Assembly: GCA_020635955.1 (NCBI GenBank)
Contig: JACJYW010000003.1
Coordinates: 124,001-188,000, forward strand
From: Crocinitomicaceae bacterium
GTDB taxonomy: Bacteria > Bacteroidota > Bacteroidia > Flavobacteriales_D > Crocinitomicaceae
DNA: 64,000 nucleotides
Direction: 5' to 3'
The notes under the pieces are model-generated. The model ran no database searches. It was not told where the DNA came from and worked only from the letters and a program-made list of their open reading frames with translations. This document shows, one piece after another, positions 25,626 to 35,379 of the stretch. The position numbers and the translations under genes are program-made. Each line of letters begins with the position of its first letter. The first letter of the stretch is position 1.

Positions 25626-26809
25626 TTTCTTTGACGGGTTTTTCTCCGTTGATTAGTGTCTTCACCATATTTGTGTTCCACCATTGAGCCTTCGAACACT
25701 TCATATTTTCTGAAGTCGCAACTAAGAGGACCATTGAAGATATGGATCTTACTTGAAGGCTTCAACTCTAAGCGCTTGAAAGCTTCCATATTTGGACTAA
25801 TAACCCAACATGTATATCCTTGCATTTTCTTTTTAAAGAAATCACCTAATTCCTTATAAAGATCCCAAACACCATCATCATCTAGTCTTACTCCGTAAGG
25901 AGGATTACATATCAACATTCCACCACCTTTAGGCGGATCAACGTCTTTAAAATCTTTGATCTCAAACGACACGGTTTTACCCAACGGTAAAGCTTTAATG
26001 TTATTTCTAGCCTTAAGGATCACATCACCATCCGTATCTGAACCTATGATGGAGAATCCTAAATCTCTTTTTGGAGTATTTGGTGCAGCATTTAAAATGT
26101 TTTCCCATAATTGGCGATCAAAATCCGGCCAAAACATGAATGAATATTGTTTTCTGGCAATGTTTGCCGGAATTCCATTCACCATCAAAGCTGCTTCAAT
26201 TGGAATAGTTCCTGAACCACAAACCGGATCGATCAAATTTGATTTTTGATCCCATCCAGCCAACATGATCAGACCCGCCGCCATGGCTTCATTCAATGGA
26301 GCATCTCCAGTTCCTTTTCGGTATCCTCTTTGAAACAAAGGAGCACCAGAACTGTTCATAGAGATAGTACATCTATTTTCAGCAATGTGAAGATCGAACA
26401 GAATTTTTGGACTTTTTGCGTCTACTGAAGGTCGTTGACCATATCTATCATTAAAGAAATCTACAATAGCATCCTTCAATAATAACATTGGATATTTTGA
26501 ATACGTGAACAGTTTTGAATTAACTGCTCCTTTTACAGCAAAGGTTTTATTCAAATGCATGTATTCTCCAAAGTTGATATGACTCAATTGCTTTTTGAAA
26601 TCACGTTCATCTTTAAAGGTAAAGTTCTTCACCGGAATCAAAACTGAGATCGCAGTACGAAGCCATAAATTAGCTTTGTACATCATTTCTTTATCTCCGT
26701 CAAATTCAACTACTCTGTTCCCCACCTTAATGGATTTTGCACCAAGGGCTTTAAGTTCATTTGAAAGAACCTCTTCCAATCCATAAAATGTTTTCGCTAC
26801 GATCTTCAT
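25622..26809 (-). CDS. THUMP-domain class I RNA methyltransferase (RlmL/RlmN-like group, 23S rRNA m2G type)
   Basis: The N-terminal region (about 1-160) has a ferredoxin-like plus THUMP RNA-binding fold (KIVAKTFYGLEEVLSNELKALGA). The C-terminal Rossmann methyltransferase has the S-adenosylmethionine loop DPVCGSGTIPIEAALM and the catalytic motif ICNPPYGVRL (NPPY), which methylates exocyclic amines. It resembles the N-terminal methyltransferase half of RlmL, which makes m2G2445 in 23S rRNA. Its 395 residues correspond to that single half, without an RlmK-like second domain. It is in an operon with arfB. Confidence 0.87.
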   Translation of the reverse strand: MKIVAKTFYGLEEVLSNELKALGAKSIKVGNRVVEFDGDKEMMYKANLWLRTAISVLIPVKNFTFKDERDFKKQLSHINFGEYMHLNKTFAVKGAVNSKLFTYSKYPMLLLKDAIVDFFNDRYGQRPSVDAKSPKILFDLHIAENRCTISMNSSGAPLFQRGYRKGTGDAPLNEAMAAGLIMLAGWDQKSNLIDPVCGSGTIPIEAALMVNGIPANIARKQYSFMFWPDFDRQLWENILNAAPNTPKRDLGFSIIGSDTDGDVILKARNNIKALPLGKTVSFEIKDFKDVDPPKGGGMLICNPPYGVRLDDDGVWDLYKELGDFFKKKMQGYTCWVISPNMEAFKRLELKPSSKIHIFNGPLSCDFRKYEVFEGSMVEHKYGEDTNQRRKTRQRK

Positions 26810-26885
26810 CCCGGGAATTTTTTGCGAAGATACAATTTGCCTATTGAATTGAAGTCAACTATCTTGCATTTGTTTAGTTCCAAAA

Positions 26886-29195
26886 ATGCCTAGATTTGGG
26901 CAACTTATGAAAAAAGCAGGCTTGTTTTTCATCTTATTTGTGGCTGTTACAGCAAATACTTTCGCGCAGAAAGTAGGGGTTGTATTGTCTGGAGGTGGAG
27001 CAACTGGCTTTGCACATATTGGAGTATTAAAGGCCTTGGAAGAAAATGATATTCCAATAGACTATATCACAGGAACCTCAGCAGGTGCTCTTATTGGGGG
27101 GCTTTATGCCTCAGGCTATTCTCCCGAAGAAATTGAGCAAATAGTACTCTCTGACGAATTCAGTGTCATAGCAAAAGGAGATATTCCGGTTGAAAACAAA
27201 CATTATATTGAGATGCCTGAGGAAGATGCCGGGCTGTTTTCAATCAGACTTACCAAAGACTCTATTTTTCAAAAGGCATTAGCTACTAACCTTTTAAATC
27301 CAACCTTCCTGGATTTACAAATGATGAATTTATTGGCTTTAAATCCCATAAGTTCGTTGAATACCTTTGACAGTTTATTCATTCCGTTCAGATGTATTGC
27401 ATCTGATATTGTACATAAGGAATCGATCACTTTTAGATCTGGAAAACTAAATGAAGCAGTTCGGGCTTCAATGACTTATCCATTCTTTATTAGTCCCATA
27501 GAAATAGATGGAAAATTGATGTTTGACGGAGGACTTTATAACAATTTCCCTGGCGAAGATATGTACATGGAATTTGATCCTGACTTTATCATAGGTAGTA
27601 ATGTATCCTACAACGAACCTCCACCGGTAGATGACGACCTCATGTCTCAGATCCGCAATATGTTCTCACAACATTCTGACTATTCATTACCATGTGAAGC
27701 AGGAATTATCATTGAACCTAACACAGAGAGTATTGGAACCTTTGATTTTGATAAGATAAAGGAAGCCATAGATGTGGGATACAATGAAACCATGGCTAAA
27801 ATGGACTCCATCAAATTACATATTTCACTTCGCGTTACTAAAGAAGAACGAGAAAAATCAAGACAGATCTACCGTTCAACCTGTCAAGAGTTAAAGATCT
27901 CATCTGTTGAAGCTAAAGGGGTTAAACCAGAACAATCTGATTATATAGAGCACAGGATCTTAAAAAAGAAAAAGCATGAGATCATTGAATATGATTTGCT
28001 TAAAAAGAGATATCTGCATCTTTATCAATCAGAACATATTAGATATATGTTCCCTACCCTCACTCCATTATCAGATTCGACTCAACAATTAAACCTGGTT
28101 GTTAAAAGAGAAAAACCCTTAAAGGCTTCATTTGGCGGACATTATTCTTCAAGACCTGTAAACACAGGTTTTTTGAGTGTGTCTTATTCGGACTTTCAAA
28201 TCACACCATTTACTGTTTATGCCAATGCCTATTTTGGTAAATTCTATGGTTCAGTGAAAACGGGACTGAAATTTCATTTGCCAACACGAACCATTTCTTA
28301 TTTGGAGCCCATGTTCGTAATGAATCGTTGGGATTTCTTCAGAAGCCGGGCTACATTTTTTGAGGATGTCAAACCCTCTTTCATTATTCAAAATGAGACT
28401 TTTTGGGGATTGCAATATCATTTAGCTACATCCAGCAAAAGTAAGATCACCTTTGATTTTGTTAATGGGAGAAATGAAGACAATTACTATCAAACGGATG
28501 ATTTTACCAATTTGGACACTGCAGATTTCACTTCATTCCTTTTCTATGCACCAGGAATTCAGTTCACCATGAATTCATTGAATCGCAAGCAGTTTCCATC
28601 AGCCGGATATCAACTTTTACTCGAATCGAGATTTGTACATGGTATTGAGAGAACTGAGCCCGGTTCAACATCTCCTAATGTTTTGAGTAGTCAGATAGAA
28701 CGAAATTGGATCTATGCCAAAGCATCATACGTGAATTACTTCATGCAAAAAGGGGTTTATAGATTAGGAATCCAGTTGGAAGGAATGTATTCTCTCCAGC
28801 CTTATTTTAGCAATTTCAGAGCCAGTCTTTTATCATCCCACGTTTATGCACCAATTCCGGATGTGAACCTTGCATTTTATGATGACCTCTATGCCAACAA
28901 ATATTTGGGCGGTGGATTGATCAATGTCTTCACCATTAAGGATAAAGTAGATATTAGAATTGAAGCTTACATATTCCAGCCCATTATCCGAATTTTTAAT
29001 GAAAATGGTTTAGCTGTGGATGGTAAACCTTTTGAGGATAGATTTGGTATCGGAAGTGCATCCATTATCTACCATTCGCCAGTTGGACCTTTAAGAGCTA
29101 CCCTAAATTATATTGGTAGTGAATCATTGGTTAGTCCTTTATTTCTTCAGATTAGTTTTGGTTATGTGCTCTTCAACCGACACGGAATTAAGTAG
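26886..29195 (+). CDS. Patatin-like phospholipase fused to a BamA-type outer-membrane barrel
   Basis: A signal peptide (about residues 1-27, ending TFAQ) is followed by a patatin lipase domain: oxyanion loop GGGATG at 36-41, nucleophile GTSAG at 63-67 (Ser65) and catalytic DGG at 214-216. A POTRA-like linker and a ~400-residue C-terminal region with beta-barrel character and a FGYV-type terminal strand follow. This is the domain layout of PlpD-type (type Vd) two-in-one exoproteins and their Bacteroidota cousins. It would hydrolyse phospholipids at the outer membrane. The start could be the ATG at 26886 or the one at 26907 (MKKAGLFF). Confidence 0.82.
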   Translation: MPRFGQLMKKAGLFFILFVAVTANTFAQKVGVVLSGGGATGFAHIGVLKALEENDIPIDYITGTSAGALIGGLYASGYSPEEIEQIVLSDEFSVIAKGDIPVENKHYIEMPEEDAGLFSIRLTKDSIFQKALATNLLNPTFLDLQMMNLLALNPISSLNTFDSLFIPFRCIASDIVHKESITFRSGKLNEAVRASMTYPFFISPIEIDGKLMFDGGLYNNFPGEDMYMEFDPDFIIGSNVSYNEPPPVDDDLMSQIRNMFSQHSDYSLPCEAGIIIEPNTESIGTFDFDKIKEAIDVGYNETMAKMDSIKLHISLRVTKEEREKSRQIYRSTCQELKISSVEAKGVKPEQSDYIEHRILKKKKHEIIEYDLLKKRYLHLYQSEHIRYMFPTLTPLSDSTQQLNLVVKREKPLKASFGGHYSSRPVNTGFLSVSYSDFQITPFTVYANAYFGKFYGSVKTGLKFHLPTRTISYLEPMFVMNRWDFFRSRATFFEDVKPSFIIQNETFWGLQYHLATSSKSKITFDFVNGRNEDNYYQTDDFTNLDTADFTSFLFYAPGIQFTMNSLNRKQFPSAGYQLLLESRFVHGIERTEPGSTSPNVLSSQIERNWIYAKASYVNYFMQKGVYRLGIQLEGMYSLQPYFSNFRASLLSSHVYAPIPDVNLAFYDDLYANKYLGGGLINVFTIKDKVDIRIEAYIFQPIIRIFNENGLAVDGKPFEDRFGIGSASIIYHSPVGPLRATLNYIGSESLVSPLFLQISFGYVLFNRHGIK

Positions 29196-29198
29196 GTT

Positions 29199-29242
29199 TT
29201 AGGTTGGCAGGTGTTAGGTGTTAGGTTGACAGGTGTTAGGTT
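29199..29242. repeat. Two tandem copies of a 22-base unit
   Basis: TTAGGTTGGCAGGTGTTAGG and two more bases (29199-29220) is repeated immediately at 29221-29242 with two differences. It lies directly behind the patatin gene and carries no open frame. The GGTGTTAGG motif recurs inside each unit. Confidence 0.75.
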
Positions 29243-29262
29243 TAGGGGCGTTAAATGAAAAA

Positions 29263-29343
29263 GTCATCTCGACCGGAGCAGAGAGATCTTTAGATCCGAT
29301 CTACTCAAAACTCTAAAGATTTCTCGACTGCGCTCGAAATGAC
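29263..29343. repeat. 32-base imperfect inverted repeat in an intergenic region
   Basis: The arms 29263-29294 and 29312-29343 match at 26 of 32 positions in inverted orientation and begin GTCATCTCGA and GTCATTTCGA. The right arm ends with CTCGAAATGAC. This type of palindromic unit (beginning GTCATTTCGAGCGCAG) is a recurrent intergenic repeat in this phylum, and may end the patatin and efflux transcripts. Confidence 0.72.
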
Positions 29344-29367
29344 AAACAATAAAACTTTAATCCTTTA

Positions 29368-32300
29368 CTATAAGTTTGTTCTCATCTTTTGATTTGTGAT
29401 CTTGAACAACCACAACTTAAATCTGTAGAACAACAAGTACATTACCGGAATAATAATCAGGGTAAGGAATGTTGCAAAGGTCAATCCAAAAATAATCGTC
29501 CATGACATAGGCCCAAAGAAAATAGTATTATCCCCACCAATATAGAAGTTGGCATCATACTCAGTAAGTAATGTCGTGAAATCAATGTTGATACCGAATG
29601 CCAAAGGAATTAATCCCAAAACTGTAGTAATTGCAGTTAACAATACCGGACGCAACCTTGTTTTACCCGCCATTGTAATTGATTCTTTGATCTCATCCAA
29701 TGTCAATTGATCGAACTCTCCTAAACCTTGCTCTTCTCTCTTTCTTTGACGCAATAAATTGGTATAGTCAATCAATACAATTGCATTGTTTACTACTACT
29801 CCGGCCAGTGAAATGATACCAATCATTGTCATCATGATCACGAAATCCATTTGGAAGACTACTAATCCTAGCAATACACCAATGAATGAGAACACTACCG
29901 CAAACATGATAATCGCCGGAGTTGAAAAAGCATTAAACTGCCCAACGATCACCAAAAGAATAATGAAAACCGCTATCAATAAAGCTTTTGATAAGAAAGC
30001 CATCTCTTTAGCCTGCTCTTCTTGTTCACCGGTAAAGGCATAATCAATTGCAGGATTGATCGTGTGCTCTTGTTCATATTCAGCCATCAATTTCTTAAGC
30101 TCTACTACTGTTTCGTTAGGGTTGAATCCTTCTGAAACACCTGAATACACAGTAACTAATGGCGTTAGATCTTTGTGTACTACCGTTGAATACGTTTGAG
30201 TTGGTTTCGGTTCCTTGATCAATGATCTAATTGGAATCCTTAACAACTGTCCCTTATTATTTCTGAAGATCAAGCGTTGATCTAACAATGCATCCAGATC
30301 CTGACGATCTTCATTGTCAAAACGCATAACAACATCATAAGTCTCATCTTTTACTTTATAAGTAGAGATATCTGACCCAAATAAGGCAGTTCTGATAGCA
30401 TTACCGATCTGTCCCGTTGATACATTAAATAATCTGGCTTTGGCTCTGTCAATTTCAATTTGAAGCTCAGGTTTCCCAGTCTCAACATCCAGTTTCAATT
30501 TCTCAACTCCAGGAACATTTCTACGATCCAAGAATAAACGGATGCGCTCAGCCTCTGCAATCAAACTATCATATTCCACCTGGCCGAATACTTCTATATT
30601 AATTGGAGGAGCAGTTGGTGGTCCTTCATTGTTTTTATCTACAGTGATCTGAACATCTGCAGGGAAACGATTCTTCAAGCCATCAGAGATCTTTTTCAAA
30701 ATATCTCCGGTTGAATAATCTCCCCTGAATTTAAATTCGGAAAAGTTGATGGTAACCCTTCCCTTATGCGGGGTATTTCCCATTACAATTCCCTGGGCCG
30801 GATCTGAAGTTCCTTCCCCAACCTGAGAGATCAATGATTGAATGATCCACTCTTTTTGAGGTTTACCTACAGTATCTCCCAATTCTTCTACTAACAATTC
30901 CTCTGTAAGAATTCGTTCAACTTCAAGCGTTGTTTGATTGGTCACTTTAATATCTGTACCAATTGGATGTTGAATGAAGATGTTTACATATTGTGGCTGG
31001 TTTTCAGGAAAGAAAAGCACCTTTGGTGTGAATGCCCCCATAATAATGAAAGACATGAACAACATCCCAAACATCCCCACGAAGAACCAGACCGGTCGTC
31101 TGCCTTTAAGTGCGTAACGCAAGACATTTTCATAGAATTTCTCCAATACAGGCAAGAATTTCTCCTGGAACCAAACGGTAGCCGGATTCAATGCAAAAAC
31201 CGTAAATACAGCCATCAAACCAAGAATGATCAGGAGATTTCCAAATCCGGTATGTCCCATACCAACGATCATAATTCCCAGGATCGCTAAGATACCTGCA
31301 ATGATCAAGGTTCTTTTTCTATTACCCGCTTCCTTTTCAACACGCATGTACATAGCTGTCAATACAGGATTGATCACCAGTGCTACGAACAGTGAAGACC
31401 CTAGTACAATGATCAGGGTAATTGGAAGATACTTCATGAACTCACCCATGATTCCCGGCCAAAAAGCCAAAGGAACGAATGCACCTAAAGTTGTAGCTGT
31501 GGAAGCAATAATTGGCCATGCAATTTCTCCAACTCCTTTTCGAGCGGCAGTAAATCCATCATAACCCTCTTCCATCAATCGTTGCACGTTTTCAACTACC
31601 ACAATTCCATTATCCACTAACATACCAAGTGCCAATACAAGAGAGAAAAGCACCATTACGTTCAATGTAACACCCATTGCTTGCAGGATCATGAAAGACA
31701 TGAACATAGAAAGCGGAATAGCCACACCAACAAAAAGAGAGTTTCTCAATCCAAGGAAGAACAATAGAACCCCAACTACCAACAAAACTCCAAAAATGAT
31801 CGAATTCTCCAGGTTAGAAACCATTTCTCTTGTCTTATCAGACTGGTCGTTCGTAACGGAAACATTTACCCCATCAGGAATAAGTTTCTTCTCTTTTACT
31901 TCTTGAAGAATTTCATAGATCTTATCTGAAGCATCTAATAGGTTTTGACCACCTCTTTTCTTCACATCCAACATTACTACCGTCTGCCCTCTTTCTCTCG
32001 CATATGAAGTAGTATCAGCATCTGCAAATTCAATAAAGGCAATGTCTTTTAGGTATACAGGCTTATAATCCTCCTGTTTCACGATCACATTACCTATCTC
32101 TTCAGCATTTTTGAATTTACCCTCAATTTGAATGGTTCTTTTCGTAGTACCATCAAGGTATTCACCACCAGACATAGTAATATTCTCATTGGCTATGGCA
32201 TTTTGAATATCACCAAAAGATACATCAACTGCATTCGCTCTTCTCGGGTCAAGCATGATCTGCATCTCTTGCTCCTGTGTACCACGAATATCTACTTCTG

Positions 32301-32847
32301 AGATCTCCGGTAATTCTTCGATCATTTCTTCCAGTAATTCAGCATATTCCTTCAATTGCTGAATAGAGTAATCACCAGAAAGGTTGATGTTCATAATTGG
32401 CATCTCTGAAACGTCCATTTCAAAGATGTTTGGTTCAGCCGGCAGATCAGTTGGAAAGCCTTTTGATGATTGGGCCTTATCCACTGCATCCTTCACCTCT
32501 TGCAAAGCCTGTTTGGCGGTTACTTTAAAGTCAAATTTCACTTGAATTGAAGCGTATCCATCAATTGAATTGGATTTGATCTCATCCACATTTTTGATCG
32601 AATTCAGCTCCTTTTCAATGGGATCCGTAATCTTATCAGCAATCAATTTAGGCGAGTTTCCAGGATATGGAACACCTACATAAATTTCAGGGATTTGTAG
32701 TTCAGGGAAGTTCTCTTTTGGCATAGAAGTATATGCCCCAGCTCCCATCAACATGATCATAGCAATGATCAGGTAAACAGTTTTTCGGTTCTTTACAGAC
32801 CAGGTGGAAAGCCCGAATTCCTTTTGATTTTCAATATTCGTACTCAT
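29368..32847 (-). CDS. RND-family efflux pump inner-membrane transporter
   Basis: This is a proton-driven multidrug (HAE1-like) RND transporter of 1159 residues. The first helix (TVYLIIAMIMLMGAGAYTSMP) precedes a large periplasmic porter loop; the intramembrane proton relay is visible as LALGMLVDNGIVVVENV, followed by FVPLAFWPGIMGE. The second half repeats this plan (IIMFAVVFSFIGVLLGLV). It exports substrates through the adaptor and TolC-type channel encoded upstream in the same operon. It is about 100 residues longer than AcrB. Confidence 0.93.
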   Translation of the reverse strand: MSTNIENQKEFGLSTWSVKNRKTVYLIIAMIMLMGAGAYTSMPKENFPELQIPEIYVGVPYPGNSPKLIADKITDPIEKELNSIKNVDEIKSNSIDGYASIQVKFDFKVTAKQALQEVKDAVDKAQSSKGFPTDLPAEPNIFEMDVSEMPIMNINLSGDYSIQQLKEYAELLEEMIEELPEISEVDIRGTQEQEMQIMLDPRRANAVDVSFGDIQNAIANENITMSGGEYLDGTTKRTIQIEGKFKNAEEIGNVIVKQEDYKPVYLKDIAFIEFADADTTSYARERGQTVVMLDVKKRGGQNLLDASDKIYEILQEVKEKKLIPDGVNVSVTNDQSDKTREMVSNLENSIIFGVLLVVGVLLFFLGLRNSLFVGVAIPLSMFMSFMILQAMGVTLNVMVLFSLVLALGMLVDNGIVVVENVQRLMEEGYDGFTAARKGVGEIAWPIIASTATTLGAFVPLAFWPGIMGEFMKYLPITLIIVLGSSLFVALVINPVLTAMYMRVEKEAGNRKRTLIIAGILAILGIMIVGMGHTGFGNLLIILGLMAVFTVFALNPATVWFQEKFLPVLEKFYENVLRYALKGRRPVWFFVGMFGMLFMSFIIMGAFTPKVLFFPENQPQYVNIFIQHPIGTDIKVTNQTTLEVERILTEELLVEELGDTVGKPQKEWIIQSLISQVGEGTSDPAQGIVMGNTPHKGRVTINFSEFKFRGDYSTGDILKKISDGLKNRFPADVQITVDKNNEGPPTAPPINIEVFGQVEYDSLIAEAERIRLFLDRRNVPGVEKLKLDVETGKPELQIEIDRAKARLFNVSTGQIGNAIRTALFGSDISTYKVKDETYDVVMRFDNEDRQDLDALLDQRLIFRNNKGQLLRIPIRSLIKEPKPTQTYSTVVHKDLTPLVTVYSGVSEGFNPNETVVELKKLMAEYEQEHTINPAIDYAFTGEQEEQAKEMAFLSKALLIAVFIILLVIVGQFNAFSTPAIIMFAVVFSFIGVLLGLVVFQMDFVIMMTMIGIISLAGVVVNNAIVLIDYTNLLRQRKREEQGLGEFDQLTLDEIKESITMAGKTRLRPVLLTAITTVLGLIPLAFGINIDFTTLLTEYDANFYIGGDNTIFFGPMSWTIIFGLTFATFLTLIIIPVMYLLFYRFKLWLFKITNQKMRTNL

Positions 32848-32858
32848 GGTTGATCTGT

Positions 32859-34007
32859 TTATTGAATGATTACTTGATCAGCTTCAGTTATTCCTTTAGC
32901 ACCATTAACAACGATCTGGTCACCTTCTTTAATGTTACCACCATTAATCGGAATAACACAAGCTTCACCATTATATTGACTCAATACTTCAACAAATACT
33001 TTCTCTACATTGAACATATCACCTTTGGTTTTCTTCAATTTGTAGATGTAGTTATTGTTTTGAGTATCCTGAAGAATAGACTGCGAATTCACTACCGTTG
33101 CACTATCCTGTTCAAAATCCGTTACCTGAACTTTTGCTAACTGATTCGGCAATAACAATTTGTTGTTTTTAATGTCGATTCTAATGCGGAATGTTCTATT
33201 CACCGGATCAATGAAATTTCCTTTTGATGAGATCTTTGAGTATATGATGGTATCGTTCAAAGAAGGTACTGACAACTGCACTTCTGTTCCTTCAAACACT
33301 TTTGAAAGATAGTTTTCAGATAAAGATGCTGTGATCTTAACATCCCTATTGTTTACAATTCTCAACAACGGCACACCAGGAGCAGCCATTTCACCCATGT
33401 GGATCATTACCTGATCAACCACACCTGAAAAAGGAGCACGAACAACTGTTTTACCTTGTTGAGATCTCATGGTCTGAATTGATTTCTCCAATGAGTTCTT
33501 TTGTGCTTTAGCTTGCTCATAGTCGATCTCGGTTCCAACACCTTCATCCATCAATTTCTTTTGCTTTTCATACATGTATGTAGCCAATTCAAGCTGTGTT
33601 TCCATCTCCTGGATCTGAGAAGACAAAATCGTAGCATCTATGGTCACCAAAGCCTGTCCAGCAGAAACTTTTTGTCCCTCTTCAACATGTACTTTTGTTA
33701 CTTTACCCGAAGCTTCAGCATTGATCATTGCATTCTCATCTGTCTCCACAGCTCCCTGAACCTCTATTTTGTGTTCGAATTTTTTAATAACAACTGCCTG
33801 TGCCGAAACGATAGGATTAACAACTCTTGAAGCGGTATCCAATTCTGCTATTTGAGCATTTATTACCGTTAAACGATCCTTTAGTGAATCGCGTTCAGCA
33901 ATCAGATCAGTTAATTCAGCATTCTCATTTTCATTAGAGGCATCTCCGCCACAAGAGATCAGGACGATCGAGAAAACTGTTAAGGTGAAAAATTTATTGA
34001 TTTTCAT
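32859..34007 (-). CDS. RND efflux periplasmic adaptor subunit, lipoprotein
   Basis: The 382-residue membrane-fusion protein links the RND transporter to the outer-membrane channel. It has a lipobox (IVLISCGGD at about 14-22), a coiled-coil hairpin (about 25-60 and 105-180), a lipoyl-like domain (KVTKVHVEEGQKVSAGQALVTID) and a C-terminal beta-barrel and membrane-proximal domain. The order in the operon is TolC-type gene upstream, transporter downstream, with short spacers of 17 and 11 bases. Confidence 0.92.
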   Translation of the reverse strand: MKINKFFTLTVFSIVLISCGGDASNENENAELTDLIAERDSLKDRLTVINAQIAELDTASRVVNPIVSAQAVVIKKFEHKIEVQGAVETDENAMINAEASGKVTKVHVEEGQKVSAGQALVTIDATILSSQIQEMETQLELATYMYEKQKKLMDEGVGTEIDYEQAKAQKNSLEKSIQTMRSQQGKTVVRAPFSGVVDQVMIHMGEMAAPGVPLLRIVNNRDVKITASLSENYLSKVFEGTEVQLSVPSLNDTIIYSKISSKGNFIDPVNRTFRIRIDIKNNKLLLPNQLAKVQVTDFEQDSATVVNSQSILQDTQNNNYIYKLKKTKGDMFNVEKVFVEVLSQYNGEACVIPINGGNIKEGDQIVVNGAKGITEADQVIIQ

Positions 34008-34024
34008 TTCTTTTGATTTATATC

Positions 34025-35356
34025 TTATTCGTTAAATAATTTGTCTAATTGAATTTTTACGCTCAGCAGATCCATGATTGCTGCTATGTAATTTCCTTCT
34101 GCTTGCAGATATTGATTTTGAAGCTGGGTCACTTCAAGTGAAGAGATAGCTCCGTTTGCTTTTTTCTTCAATCCTTGCTCGTAAATGAATTGTGCAAGCT
34201 TCACATTTTCCATTTCAATGGTCATCTTGTCATAGGCACTTTGAAATTGCGCTTTCAATTGCAATTCCTGAAACTCAAGTGTTCTTTCAAGTTGTGCAAT
34301 ATTATTTGCATCCTGCTCTACTTTGATCTCAGCCTGCTGTACCTTCATGATCTGTTGACCGCTTGTTGCAATTGGGATTTTCAATGACAATCCCCAAATG
34401 GTGGTTGGATACCAATCCATGTTATTAAAGAAATTGAATTCAGATCTGTAAGCATTTTGCGAATGCGTGAAAAACGCTCCCATTGATGGATAGTATTTCG
34501 CTTTCTCATTCATTACATTGAACTGATCCAGTGTCTGTTGTTCATTCAACATTTGATAATTGCTGTTGTTTTTAGGATCATAATTCTTTGATATAGGTGA
34601 ATTAGAAAGTATCGCACTTAATACGTCATCCAAATTCTCAGTGATCTCAAGTTCCTTTTCAAAATCATATCCCATTTGCAATTTCAACAGGTTGAAGGCA
34701 ATCTCCAACTGTCTTTCAGCATTTGATTTAGTCGATTTTATTCGGTTCAAAGTGTAAGTAATCTGATCAGCATCTTCTTTCAGTATTAGACCATTCTCAT
34801 AAAAAATGCGTGTTTGTTTTTCCATCTGTTCCGTGGAGATCAGAATAGAATCCATGAGCTCAACATTTTTTTGTGCTACCAGGACATTGTAATAGGCTTC
34901 GCGAACCATAGATTTTACTTCACTCTTTGTTCTTTCAATGCCATTTTCGTTCATCTTCATCCAAAACTTAGAGAATTTCAATCCTACCAAATAAGAACCA
35001 TCAAAGATCAACTGATTCACATTAAAAGTTAATGAGGTAGTATACTTCTGACCCATTTGAAAGGTCATAACCTCCCCTGGCTGAGCCAAAGGGTTGAATA
35101 AGGTGGCATCCACCACTGAAGTAGGGATATCGATCATGTGCTGGAAATCTCCTTTGGCAGAGATATGAGGTAAACCAATAGCAGTGGTTTCCCACACTCT
35201 TTTCCTAGCTGCTTCATAATCTAACAGACTATTCTTCATTTTCTCGTGGTTGTTGACCCCGAACTCCTCGGCCTCCGCAAGGGAGAACGAAGATTGATCC
35301 TGGGCCAACACCTGAGCGGTGAAGATCAAAATTGATAAGGTGAGTATTTGTTTCAT
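34025..35356 (-). CDS. TolC-family outer-membrane efflux channel
   Basis: This is an outer-membrane factor protein of 443 residues: signal peptide (MKQILTLSILIFTAQVLA), then two structurally repeated halves of long amphipathic helices (e.g. SMVREAYYNVLVAQKNVELMDSILIS, and LEFQELQLKAQFQSAYDKMTIEMENVKLA) with short barrel strands between. It closes the RND tripartite pump. It is the second gene after the TetR regulator. Confidence 0.92.
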   Translation of the reverse strand: MKQILTLSILIFTAQVLAQDQSSFSLAEAEEFGVNNHEKMKNSLLDYEAARKRVWETTAIGLPHISAKGDFQHMIDIPTSVVDATLFNPLAQPGEVMTFQMGQKYTTSLTFNVNQLIFDGSYLVGLKFSKFWMKMNENGIERTKSEVKSMVREAYYNVLVAQKNVELMDSILISTEQMEKQTRIFYENGLILKEDADQITYTLNRIKSTKSNAERQLEIAFNLLKLQMGYDFEKELEITENLDDVLSAILSNSPISKNYDPKNNSNYQMLNEQQTLDQFNVMNEKAKYYPSMGAFFTHSQNAYRSEFNFFNNMDWYPTTIWGLSLKIPIATSGQQIMKVQQAEIKVEQDANNIAQLERTLEFQELQLKAQFQSAYDKMTIEMENVKLAQFIYEQGLKKKANGAISSLEVTQLQNQYLQAEGNYIAAIMDLLSVKIQLDKLFNE

Positions 35357-35379
35357 AATTATTTTGATTAATCTTTTAT

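Noticed and set aside
30934..31290. Plus-strand open frame inside the RND transporter gene
   Set aside because: Antisense shadow of the transporter; His/Asn-rich translation with no recognised pattern.
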